Below the pieces are notes generated by a model, which was not told the DNA's origin, ran no database searches, and saw only the letters and a program-made list of their open reading frames with translations. Made by a program: the position numbers and the translations under genes. From contig JAJTGE010000029.1 of assembly GCA_021298555.1 (NCBI GenBank), forward strand, positions 1-35,820: a DNA stretch of 35,820 nt, read 5' to 3'. Numbering within the stretch: position 1 is the stretch's first letter; every line of letters begins with the position of its first letter. Of the stretch, positions 1 to 10,150 are shown one piece after another. Source of the DNA: Oxalobacteraceae bacterium. Lineage in GTDB: Bacteria > Pseudomonadota > Gammaproteobacteria > Burkholderiales > Burkholderiaceae_D.

Positions 1-2578
1 ATGATAATGAGTGTGTCCAACCAGCTCTGTAAATTTACAACAATTAGTAAGTACACCAGAATGATGGCGCCTGCTAAACCTATCAACAATCCTGTGTAGG
101 ATGTTTTCATGGTGTTGACCTGACCACGCAAGGAAAGTTTGTGTCCCTTTTTAAGTTGTGGTTGCATTTCTTCTACTTCTTTGTTGATCAGTTTAACCAC
201 GCTGCCAAAATCACTGCCGTGCACACTGACATAAATATCGACCACAGGCGTGATGTCATATTCAGATACGACAGCGGGTTGCACAGTGGGGGTTACTTTG
301 ACTAAGTTGCCTAACAACTGAGTACTGCTTCCGTTGGGAGATGAGACAGGCGTGCGCAGCAATGAATCGAGCGTATCGACTTTGTATTGCGGTGACTGCA
401 CCAACACGTTGTACACCACACTGTTACTTGGGTTTACCCAGAATGCAGGTTGTGTCTGAAAGCTGCCGGCCAGAGAAACTAAAACATTTTGTGCAACGTT
501 AGCTGCTGACATATTCAACTGCTGTAGCGCTGTTCTGTCAGCCTCTAGCGCGATGGTGGGCTGATCCAATCGCTGATGAATATGGACGTCAACTGTACCA
601 GGAATTTTTTCTATTTTTTTGAGTAATTCTTTCGCCAATGCATAATTAGCGTTGACATCTTTACCTGAAAATTGAATATCAATTGGTGCTTGTGATCCGA
701 AATTCAAAATCTGCGAAATAATATCGGGCGGCTGAAAATAAAACTCTGTACCAGGGAAACGTTTAGGTAGCTCAGCACGTAAACGCGTGATGTGCCCGGA
801 AGTGGCTGTGTGTTCGGGCTTGAGCGAAATGAGTAATTCGCAATCGATTACGCCAAACGTACCTGCGTTGTTATACGACATGTTCATACTACTGATGGTG
901 ACGCCTATGTTTTCCAGAACGGTATCTAATTGTTCTGGTGGTATCAGGTCGCGTATTTCTTTTTCTACCTGATCAGCTAATCGCGCTCCAGCAACGCGCT
1001 TAGTGCTGAAAGATACGACGCACGCATACGCTCAAATGCTTTATCAAAACTCACATGGATGCGCTTGAAAAATCCTGGCTCGCCGCTGGCTTGATGGGCC
1101 TGATGCTTCATCATCATCAGCGCCATGGTTGGCACCAAAGTACGTGATAAGAAATACGAGGCCAACATAGCAAATACTACCGCTTCAGCAAGTGGTACAA
1201 ATAGGTAGCGCGCTACACCTGTTAAGAAAAACATAGGTAAAAACACGATACAAATACACAACGTAGACACCAGTGCGGGAACCGCTATCTCACTGGCGCC
1301 ATCAAAAATCGCGTTATACAGGTCTTTGCCCAGATGCAGGTGTCGCTCAATATTCTCAATCGTTACGGTTGCATCATCGACCAAAATACCAATCGCCAAA
1401 GTCAATCCACCCAAGGTCATCAAATTGATAGTTTCACCTAGAGCATGCAGCACAATGATGGAGCTAAGAATAGATAAGGGAATGGACACCGCAATAATGC
1501 ATGTGCTGCGCCAGCTGCCCAAAAATAACAAAATCAACGCGGCAGTCAGACACGATGCAATGATGGCCTCATGCACCACACTATCGATAGCCGCTCTGAC
1601 GAAAATTGACTGATCAAACATCGTCGTAATTTTTAATCCCTCGGGTGCGCCCTTCATAATTTCGGCTACACGCGCTTTAACGTTATCAACAATAGTCAGT
1701 GTCGATTCTGGGCCGCTCTTCATCACGGTTAATAACACGCCCCGCTCACCGTTTTTCTTGACGATGTTTTGCTGGGGCTGATAACCATCACGAACATGCG
1801 CAACCTCACGCAAATAGGTAGTAGATCCATTAATAGTTTTAACGGGGATCTGATTGAGCCCTTCTATGCTGTCGGGCGAACCATTCAACCGAACTGTATG
1901 TTCAAGCTCATTCAGCTTGATGGTACCCGTTGGAAGAATCAGATTTTGGCTATTGACTGCATTGACCACATCAGCCGCAGACAAGCCTTTGGCTAGTAAT
2001 GCTTCGGTATCCAGGTCTACGGATACCACTCGGAATTTACCGCCGTAGGGATACGGCACAGCCACACCCGGGATGGTAATTAGCTGAGTACGTACCTGAT
2101 TAATGGCGACGTCATTCAACTGCTGCTCAGACATTAACGGACTCGACAAACCCACCTGCACTACTGGCACGCTCGACGCGGAATACGTAATGATGAGCGG
2201 CGGTACTGTGCCAGGTGGCAAAGTTCGAAGCATGAACTGGCTAATCGAGGTGATTTGCGATATGGCCGTTGATATGTTTACATTCGGGTGAAAAAAAACT
2301 TTGACGACCGCAATGCCATTCATGGACTGCGATTCGATATGTTCGATATCGTTAACGGTGGTGGTCAGCGCTTTTTCATACGGACTGACGATACGTTCAC
2401 GCATATCCTTAGGCGGCATCCCGGTGTAGTTCCACACTACGCTGACTACAGGTATCTTTATATCGGGGAGTATGTCGGTAGGTGTAGAGCGCAGCACAAA
2501 GGGGGTCGACAACAGGATCAGCAATGCCATCACCAGATAGGTGTAGGGACGCCTAAGCGCAATATCGACAAGCCACAT
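1..2578 (-). pseudogene. RND-family efflux permease, disrupted by internal deletion/frameshift (3' end outside window)
   Basis: The first 533 codons (2578 down to 977) encode the N-terminal half of an inner-membrane, proton-driven RND pump: an N-terminal membrane segment after MWLVDIALRRPYTY, a periplasmic porter domain, and membrane helices with the proton-relay motif LVDDATVTIENIERH near residue 400. The frame ends in TAG at 977-979. Reading resumes at once in another frame (from about 981 leftwards: ARLADQVEKEIRDLIPPEQL) and stays open to base 1, encoding the second periplasmic domain and the next helix (IILVYLLIVVNLQSWLD). From memory of full-length relatives, about 50 residues are missing at the junction, covering the helix after the central cytoplasmic linker and the start of the second porter loop. 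The missing piece is not a multiple of three bases. The rest of the frame is intact, so the lesion looks recent. No adaptor gene lies upstream between 2579 and 2795. Confidence 0.85.
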
Positions 2579-2741
2579 AGAAAATGCCCGGAGAGGAGCA
2601 GCGGATAGCCGGAGGGAGACCCCGGAATCATGCTTTTTTAGTTAGTTTTGTCGATTATTGCACGACTGTACTATTTCGACTTAAAAATACATTTAGGCGG
2701 ACTTTACTAGTTATAGCTACTACCGCTTAAATACTAATAGG

Positions 2742-2769
2742 GAAAAATTAGGGGTTCTTACAAACCCCT
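2742..2769 (-). terminator. Rho-independent terminator of lysC
   Basis: A perfect 7-bp stem (AGGGGTT at 2750-2756 with AACCCCT at 2763-2769) closes a 6-nt loop. On the minus strand it is followed by a short U-rich tract (complement of 2743-2749). It lies about 27 bp past the lysC stop codon, as expected for the end of a single-gene transcript. Confidence 0.75.
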
Positions 2770-2795
2770 GACAAACAAAAAAATAGTTATGATTT

Positions 2796-4046
2796 TTAGC
2801 CGTTTTCCAGCCCAAATGCCTTATGCAAGGCACGAACAGCGAGTTCGGTATATTTTTCATCCATCAGCACAGAGATTTTGATCTCTGAGGTAGAAATCAT
2901 CTGAATATTGATACCTTCTTCGGAGAGCGTGCGAAACATCTGCGACGCAATGCCCACATGGCTGCGCATACCCACACCCACCACCGAGACTTTCGATACT
3001 TTGTTGTCACCAACAACTAGAGTGGCGCCCAGCGCAGACTTGATGCCGTTATCAACTAATTTGAGTGATTTTTCGTAATCAGCGCGTGGTACGGTGAAGG
3101 TGAAATCTGTTTTACCGTCGACTGAAATATTCTGTACGATCATATCAACTTCAACATTCGCATCCGCTACCGGACCCAGAATCTGGTAGGCAATACCGGG
3201 CTTGTCGGGTACGCCGCGCACGGTAATTTTTGCTTCATCGCGGCTAAAGGCAATACCAGTTATGGTTGCTTGTTCCATGTGGGTGTCTTCCTCAAACGAT
3301 ATAAGAGTGCCAGACTGTGCTTCTTCTTCCAGCGGCATCATGGGATCAGTTAGTGATGAGAGTACGCGCGTAGGCATGCGGTAGTTGCCAGCAAACTCCA
3401 CCGAACGTATCTGCAGAACTTTGGAGCCTAGCGACGCCATCTCCAGCATTTCTTCAAAGGTCACAGTCTTTAAACGCCGAGCTTCAGAAACGACTCGCGG
3501 GTCGGTCGTGTATACGCCATCGACATCGGTATAGATGAGGCACTCAGCAGCTTTAAGTGCTGCGGCTACCGCCACGGCGGAGGTATCGGATCCGCCACGA
3601 CCCAGCGTTGTGATGTTGCCGTTGTCATCGACACCCTGAAAGCCGGTGATGATGACTACTTTGCCAGCATCTAAATCTTTTTTGACTTTGACATCGTCAA
3701 TCGACTGTATGCGCGATTTGGTGTGAGCGCTGTCGGTCAAGATAGGAACTTGCCAACCCGTATAGGAAACCGCCTGTTTACCTATGGCTTGCAAGGCCAT
3801 CGCCAACAAAGCGACTGAAACTTGTTCGCCCGTTGAAGCCAACATGTCTAGCTCGCGCGGATCTGGATCGGTACTGATTTCTTTGGCCAGACCCAACAGA
3901 CGGTTGGTTTCGCCAGACATGGCCGATGGCACAACCACTATCTGATGACCGGCGTCATGCCATTTGGCGACGCGACGGGCGACGTTTTTGATGCGCTCAG
4001 TTGAGCCCATCGAGGTACCACCATACTTATGAACGATGAGTGCCAT
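2796..4046 (-). CDS. lysC: Aspartate kinase (lysine/threonine branch)
   Basis: Aspartokinase phosphorylates aspartate, the first step towards lysine (and diaminopimelate), threonine and methionine. The 416-residue product starts MALIVHKYGGTSMGS, with the conserved KYGGTS nucleotide-binding motif at the N-terminus. TDVDGVYTTDPR is the usual kinase-domain signature. The last roughly 155 residues have the hydrophobic pattern of two ACT domains, which in this family bind feedback inhibitors. I chose the ATG at 4046 because the longer frame (to 4109) would overlap a good promoter whose -10 box ends at 4081, and because homologues start MALIVHKYGG. The Shine-Dalgarno signal is weak. The gene is flanked by its own promoter and terminator, so it is probably transcribed alone. 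Confidence 0.96.
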   Translation of the reverse strand: MALIVHKYGGTSMGSTERIKNVARRVAKWHDAGHQIVVVPSAMSGETNRLLGLAKEISTDPDPRELDMLASTGEQVSVALLAMALQAIGKQAVSYTGWQVPILTDSAHTKSRIQSIDDVKVKKDLDAGKVVIITGFQGVDDNGNITTLGRGGSDTSAVAVAAALKAAECLIYTDVDGVYTTDPRVVSEARRLKTVTFEEMLEMASLGSKVLQIRSVEFAGNYRMPTRVLSSLTDPMMPLEEEAQSGTLISFEEDTHMEQATITGIAFSRDEAKITVRGVPDKPGIAYQILGPVADANVEVDMIVQNISVDGKTDFTFTVPRADYEKSLKLVDNGIKSALGATLVVGDNKVSKVSVVGVGMRSHVGIASQMFRTLSEEGINIQMISTSEIKISVLMDEKYTELAVRALHKAFGLENG

Positions 4047-4080
4047 TGATGAAGAAATGTGATCGCCTGAAAAGCCCAAG

Positions 4081-4109
4081 ATTGTACATGTTGCATTGCG
4101 GAATGACAA
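4081..4109 (-). promoter_or_regulatory. Sigma-70 promoter of lysC
   Basis: On the minus strand there is a -35 box TTGTCA (4104-4109), a 17-bp spacer and a -10 box TACAAT (4081-4086). Each box matches consensus at five of six positions. The predicted start, near 4074, gives a leader of about 28 nt before the lysC ATG. That leaves no room for a lysine riboswitch. A TGACA...TGTCA inverted repeat overlaps the -35 box and could be an operator, but this is speculative. Confidence 0.65.
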
Positions 4110-4214
4110 TTATTGAGCTGTCAAATTGATAGGGTTTTTAAAGTGAATCAGAATATGCGCTGTTTTATTGCGAACCTCATAGCGGGCAGCCAGATTTGGT
4201 TACACGAGAATTGC

Positions 4215-5642
4215 TTAACCCTCGGTAGTATCTATGCCCCACGATTGCCACTCAAGCCTTATACCCGGACTCGATCTGGGCAATGTGCAACTTGTACCCA
4301 GACCCGAGGCAAATAGCAGTTGATTACCTGCGTAGAGCAGCGGCAGCCATGGTCGCAAACTCACTGCCACGCCCAACTCTTGGTAGAGATTCTTCAAGCT
4401 ACGTGAGGGTCTACGCACATCCAGCTTAAGACGTTCGCCACCCCCCCTGGGACGTAATGTTAATGGCCCGCGCGTTAACAGATCACGATCACATCCCTCA
4501 TTATCAGTCATCTCAAACATCAACCGTCCGCGCCATGCTGGAATGTCGATGTGCTTTTCACCCTTCCAAACAAGTGCCAACGACTCTGTAGGCGGTTGAT
4601 TGGATACCACGTTAGGACGGATGACCAAGCACCCTCGTTCGCGCTGAAAGGTCCACTGCCCTATGTACAAAAGTGGATGCGTATCGTTTGCTGCATGCAG
4701 CATCTGATGGTGCAGTTGATACAGCTGTGCCTGGCTAGGGTAGCTGCCTGTTATTGAATAAACCCAGTAGCGCAAAAGATTATCTATACGATCAGATGAA
4801 AGATTCGTCATCGGCTCCAGATGAAGTTCACCTTCCTTCTGGCAGCTTTGTAGATCACGTTGGGCGAGTTCATCCAACAATCGCTGTGCTGTTTGAAAAT
4901 GGCTGCTGCTGCGCGCCAGCGCTTGCGTAAATCCTTGGAAGTGTTTTTCTATAACAGGAAAAATTTCATGCCGAATAGCGTTGCGTTTGTAACGCGCATC
5001 TTCATTGGACTCATCAACGATGTGATCGATCGTGCGCTTTTGCGCAATCTGCTCTAGCTGCTGACGCGAGCATGCCAGCAAAGGCCTGGCAAGCGTCACT
5101 GTAGCGGGCAGCAGGGCATGCTCACGATGTATCTCAGCCATGCCAGACCATCCGGGTAAGCCAGAGCCCCGTAAGGATTGCAGTAGTATGGTTTCGGCTT
5201 GATCGTCTTGATGGTGAGCTGTGAGTAACAACTCTACGCGATGAGTTGTGCACATATCGGCCAAAGCCTCATAGCGTGCGCGACGCGCAGCATTTTCTGG
5301 GCCGTGTTGATCAATCGTCGTGACGTGGACTTTGCGTGCATCAAACGATAGATTCAATCTTTGACACTCGTTTTGAACATGCACGAGCCATTGATCGGCA
5401 TTGGGACTTAATCCGTGATGGACATGAAACACATGCAACGTATGGCCGCTGCGAGCACAAAAATCTGCGCTTAGATTGAGCAACACCGCCGAATCAAGAC
5501 CACCACTACACGCCACTGCAATCGCTGCGCCATCGGAAAGAACAACGCGCGCCAGAATTGCTTCCAGCGCGCGTTCGTATGCAGTAATCGCAACCGTGGT
5601 ATGCGATTTATTCAGAGGGAGTGATTTCCTTGAATTTGCCAT
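4215..5642 (-). CDS. tilS: tRNA(Ile)-lysidine synthase
   Basis: TilS uses ATP and lysine to convert C34 of the CAU-anticodon tRNA-Ile to lysidine, so that it reads AUA instead of AUG. The PP-loop ATP-pyrophosphatase motif SGGLDS is at residues 46-51, and the HHQDDQAET motif of the family follows in the N-terminal catalytic domain. The C-terminal part ([14 protein letters not shown] onwards) matches the TilS C-terminal tRNA-binding domain. At 475 residues it is of normal length. The ATG at 5642 lies inside accA, giving a 35-nt overlap and suggesting translational coupling. No better in-frame start occurs before the PP-loop. Confidence 0.94.
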   Translation of the reverse strand: MANSRKSLPLNKSHTTVAITAYERALEAILARVVLSDGAAIAVACSGGLDSAVLLNLSADFCARSGHTLHVFHVHHGLSPNADQWLVHVQNECQRLNLSFDARKVHVTTIDQHGPENAARRARYEALADMCTTHRVELLLTAHHQDDQAETILLQSLRGSGLPGWSGMAEIHREHALLPATVTLARPLLACSRQQLEQIAQKRTIDHIVDESNEDARYKRNAIRHEIFPVIEKHFQGFTQALARSSSHFQTAQRLLDELAQRDLQSCQKEGELHLEPMTNLSSDRIDNLLRYWVYSITGSYPSQAQLYQLHHQMLHAANDTHPLLYIGQWTFQRERGCLVIRPNVVSNQPPTESLALVWKGEKHIDIPAWRGRLMFEMTDNEGCDRDLLTRGPLTLRPRGGGERLKLDVRRPSRSLKNLYQELGVAVSLRPWLPLLYAGNQLLFASGLGTSCTLPRSSPGIRLEWQSWGIDTTEG

Positions 5643-6582
5643 AGCTCATTAGCTTTTCATGGCGGGATGCCAGCAGATCTTTGGTTTTTACACCCTGAAA
5701 CTGGCGCAAGGTATCGGCCAGTGCACGTTTTAACAGTATGGCCATCTGCTTGGGATCGCGGTGCGCCCCGCCCAATGGCTCATTGACGATTTTGTCGATC
5801 AGGTTGAGTGCTTTTAATCGATGCGCAGTCAGGCCTAGAGCCTCGGCTGCATCGGAAGCACGCTCTGAGGTTTTCCATAAAATTGAAGCGCAACCTTCGG
5901 GTGAAATCACCGAGTAAGTAGCGTATTGCAGCATGAGCACCGCATCACCCACAGCAATAGCCAAGGCACCGCCTGAACCACCCTCACCGATGATGGTGGC
6001 AATCAAGGGCACCTTGAGTTCGGCCATGGTGTACAGGTTATGACCTATAGCTTCGGACTGACCACGCTCTTCGGCATCAATGCCAGGAAAAGCACCGGGG
6101 GTGTCGACGAAAGTAAATACAGGTAAGCCAAATTTTTCAGCCACCTTCATTAGACGCATCGCTTTACGATAGCCCTCAGGCTTGGGCATGCCAAAATTTC
6201 GCATGGCACGCTCTTTCGTATCGCGACCTTTTTGATGGCCTATGACCATACAGGCCTGACCATTGAAACGCGCCAGACCACCCACTATTGATAGATCATC
6301 AGAATACGAACGATCACCATGGAGCTCATGAAAATCTGTGAAGATTTCATTGACGTAGTCCATGGTGTAAGGACGTTGGGGATGCCGCGCAATTTGCGAG
6401 ACCTGCCATGGCGTTAACTTGGCATACAGATCTCTAGTTAGCTGCTGGCTTTTTTGGGACAGTTTGTCGATTTCTTCTGAAATATCGACTGCTGAATCTT
6501 CTTGTACGAAACGCAGTTCCTCTATCTTGGATTCAAGCTCCGAGATGGGCTGTTCAAAGCTGAGGAAAGTGATTTTGCTCAC
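5608..6582 (-). CDS. accA: Acetyl-CoA carboxylase carboxyltransferase subunit alpha
   Basis: AccA and AccD form the carboxyltransferase that moves CO2 from biotin-BCCP to acetyl-CoA, making malonyl-CoA for fatty acid synthesis in the cytoplasm. The 324-residue product has the usual start ([19 protein letters not shown]), the [13 protein letters not shown] segment and the oxyanion-hole region [15 protein letters not shown]; length is normal. The start is GTG (6582), supported by AAGGAG a few bases upstream. The 3' end overlaps tilS. The accA-tilS-lysC neighbourhood is known from other Burkholderiales. Confidence 0.97.
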   Translation of the reverse strand: MSKITFLSFEQPISELESKIEELRFVQEDSAVDISEEIDKLSQKSQQLTRDLYAKLTPWQVSQIARHPQRPYTMDYVNEIFTDFHELHGDRSYSDDLSIVGGLARFNGQACMVIGHQKGRDTKERAMRNFGMPKPEGYRKAMRLMKVAEKFGLPVFTFVDTPGAFPGIDAEERGQSEAIGHNLYTMAELKVPLIATIIGEGGSGGALAIAVGDAVLMLQYATYSVISPEGCASILWKTSERASDAAEALGLTAHRLKALNLIDKIVNEPLGGAHRDPKQMAILLKRALADTLRQFQGVKTKDLLASRHEKLMSYGKFKEITPSE

Positions 6583-6672
6583 ATAAGCTCCTTATGTCGT
6601 TGGCGCGGGTAGCTCAACGTCGCAAACAACCCGCCCGGCGGCAAGAATAATGCCATTCTTGCATTAAGACAA

Positions 6673-7314
6673 TCAGTATTCTACCGGTATAGGGTCCAGA
6701 CTCCGCCACATATACCAGGTAGCGACTGTACGCCAGGGTTCCCAGTTGGCAGCTACCTCGCGAGCATCGCTACGCGAGACGGGCTCACCGGAGAAATAAT
6801 TCATGCTAATCCCTTTAACCAGCCCAAGGTCATCCAGGGGCAAAATATCCGGTCTTAACATATTGAAAATTAAAAACATCTCAGCAGTCCAGCGGCCTAT
6901 GCCGCGAATCTGAATCAGCTCGGCAATTACTGCCTCGTCCTCCATGGAGGACCAATCCTTCTCGTTAATAATCCCGTCAAGAAAATGCGCCGACAAATCC
7001 ATCAGGTATTCTGCCTTGCGCTTGGACAAACCGCAGCCAGCAAGCTTGATATGGCCTTGGCGCTTAACTTGCGCAGGCGTCATCTTGGGGCAAGCAAGCA
7101 TCAGTCTTTCCCACACTGATTGAGCCGCCTTAACGGAAATCTGCTGCCCAACGATAGACCGCGCCAGGGTCATGAAAGGATCCCCACGACGGACCAACTG
7201 CAAATCACCAAAGCGAGGAATGAGTTTTCTCATGATGCGATCGCGCTTCATTAACTCAAGCTTAGCCTGCTCCCAATAATGCGGAACGAGCAAAATTTCA
7301 GGAGGCTTACTCAT
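6673..7314 (-). CDS. DNA-3-methyladenine glycosylase, AlkA/HhH-GPD family
   Basis: This cytoplasmic base-excision repair enzyme (213 residues) is predicted to remove alkylated purines. The helix-hairpin-helix segment [15 protein letters not shown] is followed by LPLDDLGL, whose aspartate matches the catalytic residue of HhH-GPD glycosylases. The N-terminal segment [15 protein letters not shown] is typical of the short AlkA form without the extra E. coli N-terminal domain. The start is the ATG at 7314: GGAGG lies about 6 bases upstream, and the ATG overlaps the cysS stop as ATGA, so the two genes are translationally coupled. Which alkylated base it prefers cannot be read from the sequence. Confidence 0.92.
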   Translation of the reverse strand: MSKPPEILLVPHYWEQAKLELMKRDRIMRKLIPRFGDLQLVRRGDPFMTLARSIVGQQISVKAAQSVWERLMLACPKMTPAQVKRQGHIKLAGCGLSKRKAEYLMDLSAHFLDGIINEKDWSSMEDEAVIAELIQIRGIGRWTAEMFLIFNMLRPDILPLDDLGLVKGISMNYFSGEPVSRSDAREVAANWEPWRTVATWYMWRSLDPIPVEY

Positions 7315-8699
7315 GCCCGCCTCCACTCCGTTAGTCCACCCGGTTTATCTTCGAGCACTATGCCTAGTGCTAATAGTTCAGCGCGTATGCTATCGGCCAG
7401 AGCAAAATTTTTGTTTTTCTTAGCCTCAGTGCGCGCAGCGATCTGAGCTGCGACATCATCATCTGAAAGCCCATCTACCGAACCGCCACCGTGCAAAAAA
7501 ACTTGTGGGTCTCGCTCAAGCAAACCTATAACAGCTGCCAGTTTTTTTAATTGACGCGCAAGCACTGGCGAGTGCTCACGATTAATCTCTGTCGCTAGCT
7601 CAAACAAGCACGCAATCGCGCCCGGAGTATTGAAATCGTCGTTCATCGCCTCAGCAAAACGCAGAGCATGATTCTCATTCCAGTCCAACGGATCTGCATC
7701 GGGCGGGGTATCTTTGAGTGCAGTGTATAGGCGCGTCAAGCCAGTGCGCGCATCTTCAAGGTGTACATCCGAATAATTTAGTTGACTACGGTAGTGAGCA
7801 CGCAAGATAAAAAATCGTACTACTTCAGGATCAAATTTTTCTGTTACTTCACGAATGGTGAAAAAATTACCCAAGGACTTGGACATTTTTTCGTTATCCA
7901 CCCGCACAAAACCATTGTGCATCCAGTAATTAACAAAGGTATGTCCATGTGCGCCTTCAGATTGGGCGATTTCATTTTCATGATGTGGAAATTGCAAATC
8001 CTGACCACCACCATGAATATCAAATTGCTCACCCAATAAATCGCACGCCATGGCTGAGCATTCGATATGCCAACCGGGTCGACCGCTTCCCCACTTGGAT
8101 GCCCACTTCACTTCATCCGATTCAGACTCGCGCGACGATTTCCATAAAACGAAATCAAGTGGGTCACGCTTGGCACTATCAATTTCTACTCGTTCGCCTG
8201 CGCGCAAATCATCCAAGGATTTTCCGGATAATTTTCCGTACCCTTGAAAATCACGTACAGAAAAATTCACGTCGCCATCGTCGGCCTGATAGGCCAAACC
8301 ATTTTTTTCTAACTTACCGATCAACGATAGCATCTGTGGAACATACGCCGTTGCCCTGGGTTCATGGTCTGGTGGTTGAACACCTAGTGCCTGTGCGTCT
8401 TCGTTCATTGCGAGTATGTAGCGATTGGTTAGGGCTGCAATGGATTCTTTATTTTCAGCGGCTCTGCGTATGATTTTATCGTCGATATCCGTAATGTTAC
8501 GAACATACGTTACCTGTAAATCATGCGCTTTTAACCATCGCTGCACCATGTCAAACACCACCATCACACGCGCATGGCCGAGATGACAATAATCATAGAC
8601 CGTCATACCGCACACATACATCCGCACCTTGCCCGGCTCTATGGGGACAAAATCAACTTTCTCACGCGCCAAGCTGTTGTATATCTTTAGATTGCTCAT
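7311..8699 (-). CDS. cysS: Cysteinyl-tRNA synthetase
   Basis: CysS charges tRNA-Cys with cysteine. It is a class I synthetase with the HIGH-type motif HLGH at residues 39-42 and KMSKS (in [10 protein letters not shown]) near residue 270. C30, the cysteine of WHIECSAMA, and later H and C residues (FPHHENE region) fit the active-site zinc that selects cysteine. At 462 residues it is of standard length. The ATG at 8699 gives the normal family N-terminus ([10 protein letters not shown]). The Shine-Dalgarno signal is poor. It is the first gene of the minus-strand run cysS-glycosylase-accA-tilS and is divergent from ppiA. Confidence 0.97.
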   Translation of the reverse strand: MSNLKIYNSLAREKVDFVPIEPGKVRMYVCGMTVYDYCHLGHARVMVVFDMVQRWLKAHDLQVTYVRNITDIDDKIIRRAAENKESIAALTNRYILAMNEDAQALGVQPPDHEPRATAYVPQMLSLIGKLEKNGLAYQADDGDVNFSVRDFQGYGKLSGKSLDDLRAGERVEIDSAKRDPLDFVLWKSSRESESDEVKWASKWGSGRPGWHIECSAMACDLLGEQFDIHGGGQDLQFPHHENEIAQSEGAHGHTFVNYWMHNGFVRVDNEKMSKSLGNFFTIREVTEKFDPEVVRFFILRAHYRSQLNYSDVHLEDARTGLTRLYTALKDTPPDADPLDWNENHALRFAEAMNDDFNTPGAIACLFELATEINREHSPVLARQLKKLAAVIGLLERDPQVFLHGGGSVDGLSDDDVAAQIAARTEAKKNKNFALADSIRAELLALGIVLEDKPGGLTEWRRA

Positions 8700-8813
8700 G
8701 AATTAATTGGAGGGAATACAGTGGCAGAGTAGCCGGGTGAACCACAAATCCATTTTTTTTGTTAATTCAACACCTGCACAACTATCCAACGGTAAGAAAG
8801 GAAAAAACTGCCG

Positions 8814-8844
8814 TTAACGATAGCAACAGGTATTTTGATAGAAT
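8814..8844 (+). promoter_or_regulatory. Possible extended -10 promoter for ppiA
   Basis: TGATAGAAT (8836-8844) is an extended -10 element (TGn plus TAGAAT). A weak -35-like TTAACG lies at 8814-8819, with a long 19-bp spacer that the extended -10 could tolerate. It lies about 85 bp before the ppiA start in the 230-bp region shared with divergent cysS. This is the best candidate I see there, but it is unproven. Confidence 0.35.
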
Positions 8845-8929
8845 GTAGGACTTATCAAAGTATATCATTGAAGCACCTGAACTCCTGCCTGAGCAGTACT
8901 TCATAAGCTGTCACCCAAAAGGAAATTTC

Positions 8930-9499
8930 ATGTACTACATACGACGCCAGTTTCTACAATTTTGCGCTGCTGCCGTTTTGGCATCGATGTCCACCATGGC
9001 ATCTGCAGCAGGTACCGCGCCTAAAGTATCCATCAAAACCAGCATGGGCGAAATCATAGTGGAAGTTTATCCGGATAAGGCACCAAAGACAGTAGAAAAT
9101 TTTTTAGCCTATGTGAAATCCGGCTTTTACAACGGTACAATTTTCCACCGTGTCATTAATGGCTTCATGGTGCAAGGTGGCGGATACGATCAGTCCATGA
9201 AAGAAAAACCCACGAATCCACCGATACAAAATGAAGCAAAAAACGGACTGAAAAATCGTGCCTACACGATAGCGATGGCGCGCACACCGGATCCCCATTC
9301 TGCCAGTGCTCAATTTTTTATTAATGCCAATGACAACGCTTTCCTTGATTATCCAGGGCAGGATGGATGGGGTTACGCTGTCTTTGGTAAGGTACTCAGC
9401 GGCAAAGAAATCATACAAAAAATTCAAACCGTTGAAACAGATAAGCGCGATAAGCCTAAGGCAAATGTCATCATTGAGTCTGCAACACTGATTGATTAA
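8930..9499 (+). CDS. ppiA: Periplasmic peptidyl-prolyl cis-trans isomerase (cyclophilin type)
   Basis: Cyclophilin catalyses cis-trans isomerisation of X-Pro bonds. The 189-residue product starts with a Sec signal peptide: RR at residues 5-6, a hydrophobic core, then ASA at 24-26 as the probable cleavage site. That places the mature domain in the periplasm. The catalytic motif FHRVINGFMVQGGG and the segment ASAQFFINANDN are standard cyclophilin features. AAGGA lies just before the ATG. It shares most motifs with ppiB immediately downstream, so the two look like tandem paralogues that differ in the export signal. Confidence 0.95.
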   Translation: MYYIRRQFLQFCAAAVLASMSTMASAAGTAPKVSIKTSMGEIIVEVYPDKAPKTVENFLAYVKSGFYNGTIFHRVINGFMVQGGGYDQSMKEKPTNPPIQNEAKNGLKNRAYTIAMARTPDPHSASAQFFINANDNAFLDYPGQDGWGYAVFGKVLSGKEIIQKIQTVETDKRDKPKANVIIESATLID

Positions 9500-9512
9500 T
9501 TTTTATGGTTAT

Positions 9513-9600
9513 AAAGCAGAGCGATCTGTATTTATCATGTAGCTCTAAGGCGTCTGCTTTGCAGCGCTGATCATTGCGAAACAATGTCTTGTCTTTTTTT
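9513..9600 (+). other. Structured ppiA-ppiB intergenic region, weak terminator candidate
   Basis: An 8-bp perfect inverted repeat (AAAGCAGA at 9513-9520 with TCTGCTTT at 9553-9560) encloses a 32-nt loop. A small hairpin follows (CATTG 9572-9576 with CAATG 9582-9586), ending in a T-run at 9594-9600. Together they could fold at the 3' end of the ppiA mRNA and partly stop transcription. The 5-bp stem is weak for a terminator. Confidence 0.3.
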
Positions 9601-9655
9601 ATCAGACTATGCTTCGTTTTTACTTAATTAGTGCTTCCCTAGGAGCGGTCAGTTT

Positions 9656-10144
9656 ATGAATGTTGTGCTAACCACCAATCACGGTGCAATTACAGTCGAG
9701 CTTGATGCTGAAAAAGCACCCAAGTCTGTTGAGAATTTTGTTAACTATGTCAAATCTGGTCATTATGACGGCACTATTTTTCACCGCATCATCGACGGCT
9801 TCATGATACAGGGCGGCGGTTTTGACTCGGATATGAAACAAAAATCTACTAATGATCCGGTTGACAATGAAGCTAACAATGGCCTGAAAAATGATCGTTA
9901 CACTTTGGCCATGGCACGTACGTCCGATCCTCATTCTGCTACTGCGCAGTTTTTCATTAACGTAGGTGACAACGATTTTCTAAATTACCCAGGTTCCGAT
10001 GGTTGGGGCTACGCCGTGTTTGGCAGGGTCACTGAAGGCAAAGACGTGGTCGATGCCATACGCGCTGTAAAAACTGGGCGTAAGAGCATGTTTTCTGATG
10101 TACCACTGGAAGAAGTAGTGATCGAAAAAGCAGAGCTCATATAA
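9656..10144 (+). CDS. ppiB: Cytoplasmic peptidyl-prolyl cis-trans isomerase B (cyclophilin)
   Basis: This 162-residue cyclophilin lacks a signal peptide and starts directly with the first strand of the fold ([16 protein letters not shown]), so it acts in the cytoplasm. The catalytic segment [14 protein letters not shown] and [15 protein letters not shown] match the family. AGGAG lies about 11 bases upstream of the ATG. The stop codon is 6 bp before the lpxH ATG. PpiB next to lpxH is a known arrangement in proteobacteria. Confidence 0.96.
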   Translation: MNVVLTTNHGAITVELDAEKAPKSVENFVNYVKSGHYDGTIFHRIIDGFMIQGGGFDSDMKQKSTNDPVDNEANNGLKNDRYTLAMARTSDPHSATAQFFINVGDNDFLNYPGSDGWGYAVFGRVTEGKDVVDAIRAVKTGRKSMFSDVPLEEVVIEKAELI

Positions 10145-10150
10145 CCAGAC

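Noticed and set aside
970-1000. Programmed frameshift or stop readthrough in the RND gene
   Set aside because: No slippery sequence is seen, and about 50 family residues are missing at the junction, so a deletion explains it better.
2579-2795. Possible tRNA-Ser or RND adaptor gene in the lysC-RND gap
   Set aside because: No cloverleaf or adaptor-like frame is present. The gap holds the lysC terminator, a GC-rich leader hairpin near 2609-2625, and AT-rich sequence.
4047-4109. 21-residue N-terminal extension of lysC
   Set aside because: It would overlap the promoter boxes at 4081-4109, and homologues start at MALIVHKYGG.
7949-8473. 174-codon plus-strand ORF
   Set aside because: It lies antisense inside cysS, has no recognisable motifs, and its pattern follows the cysS codons.
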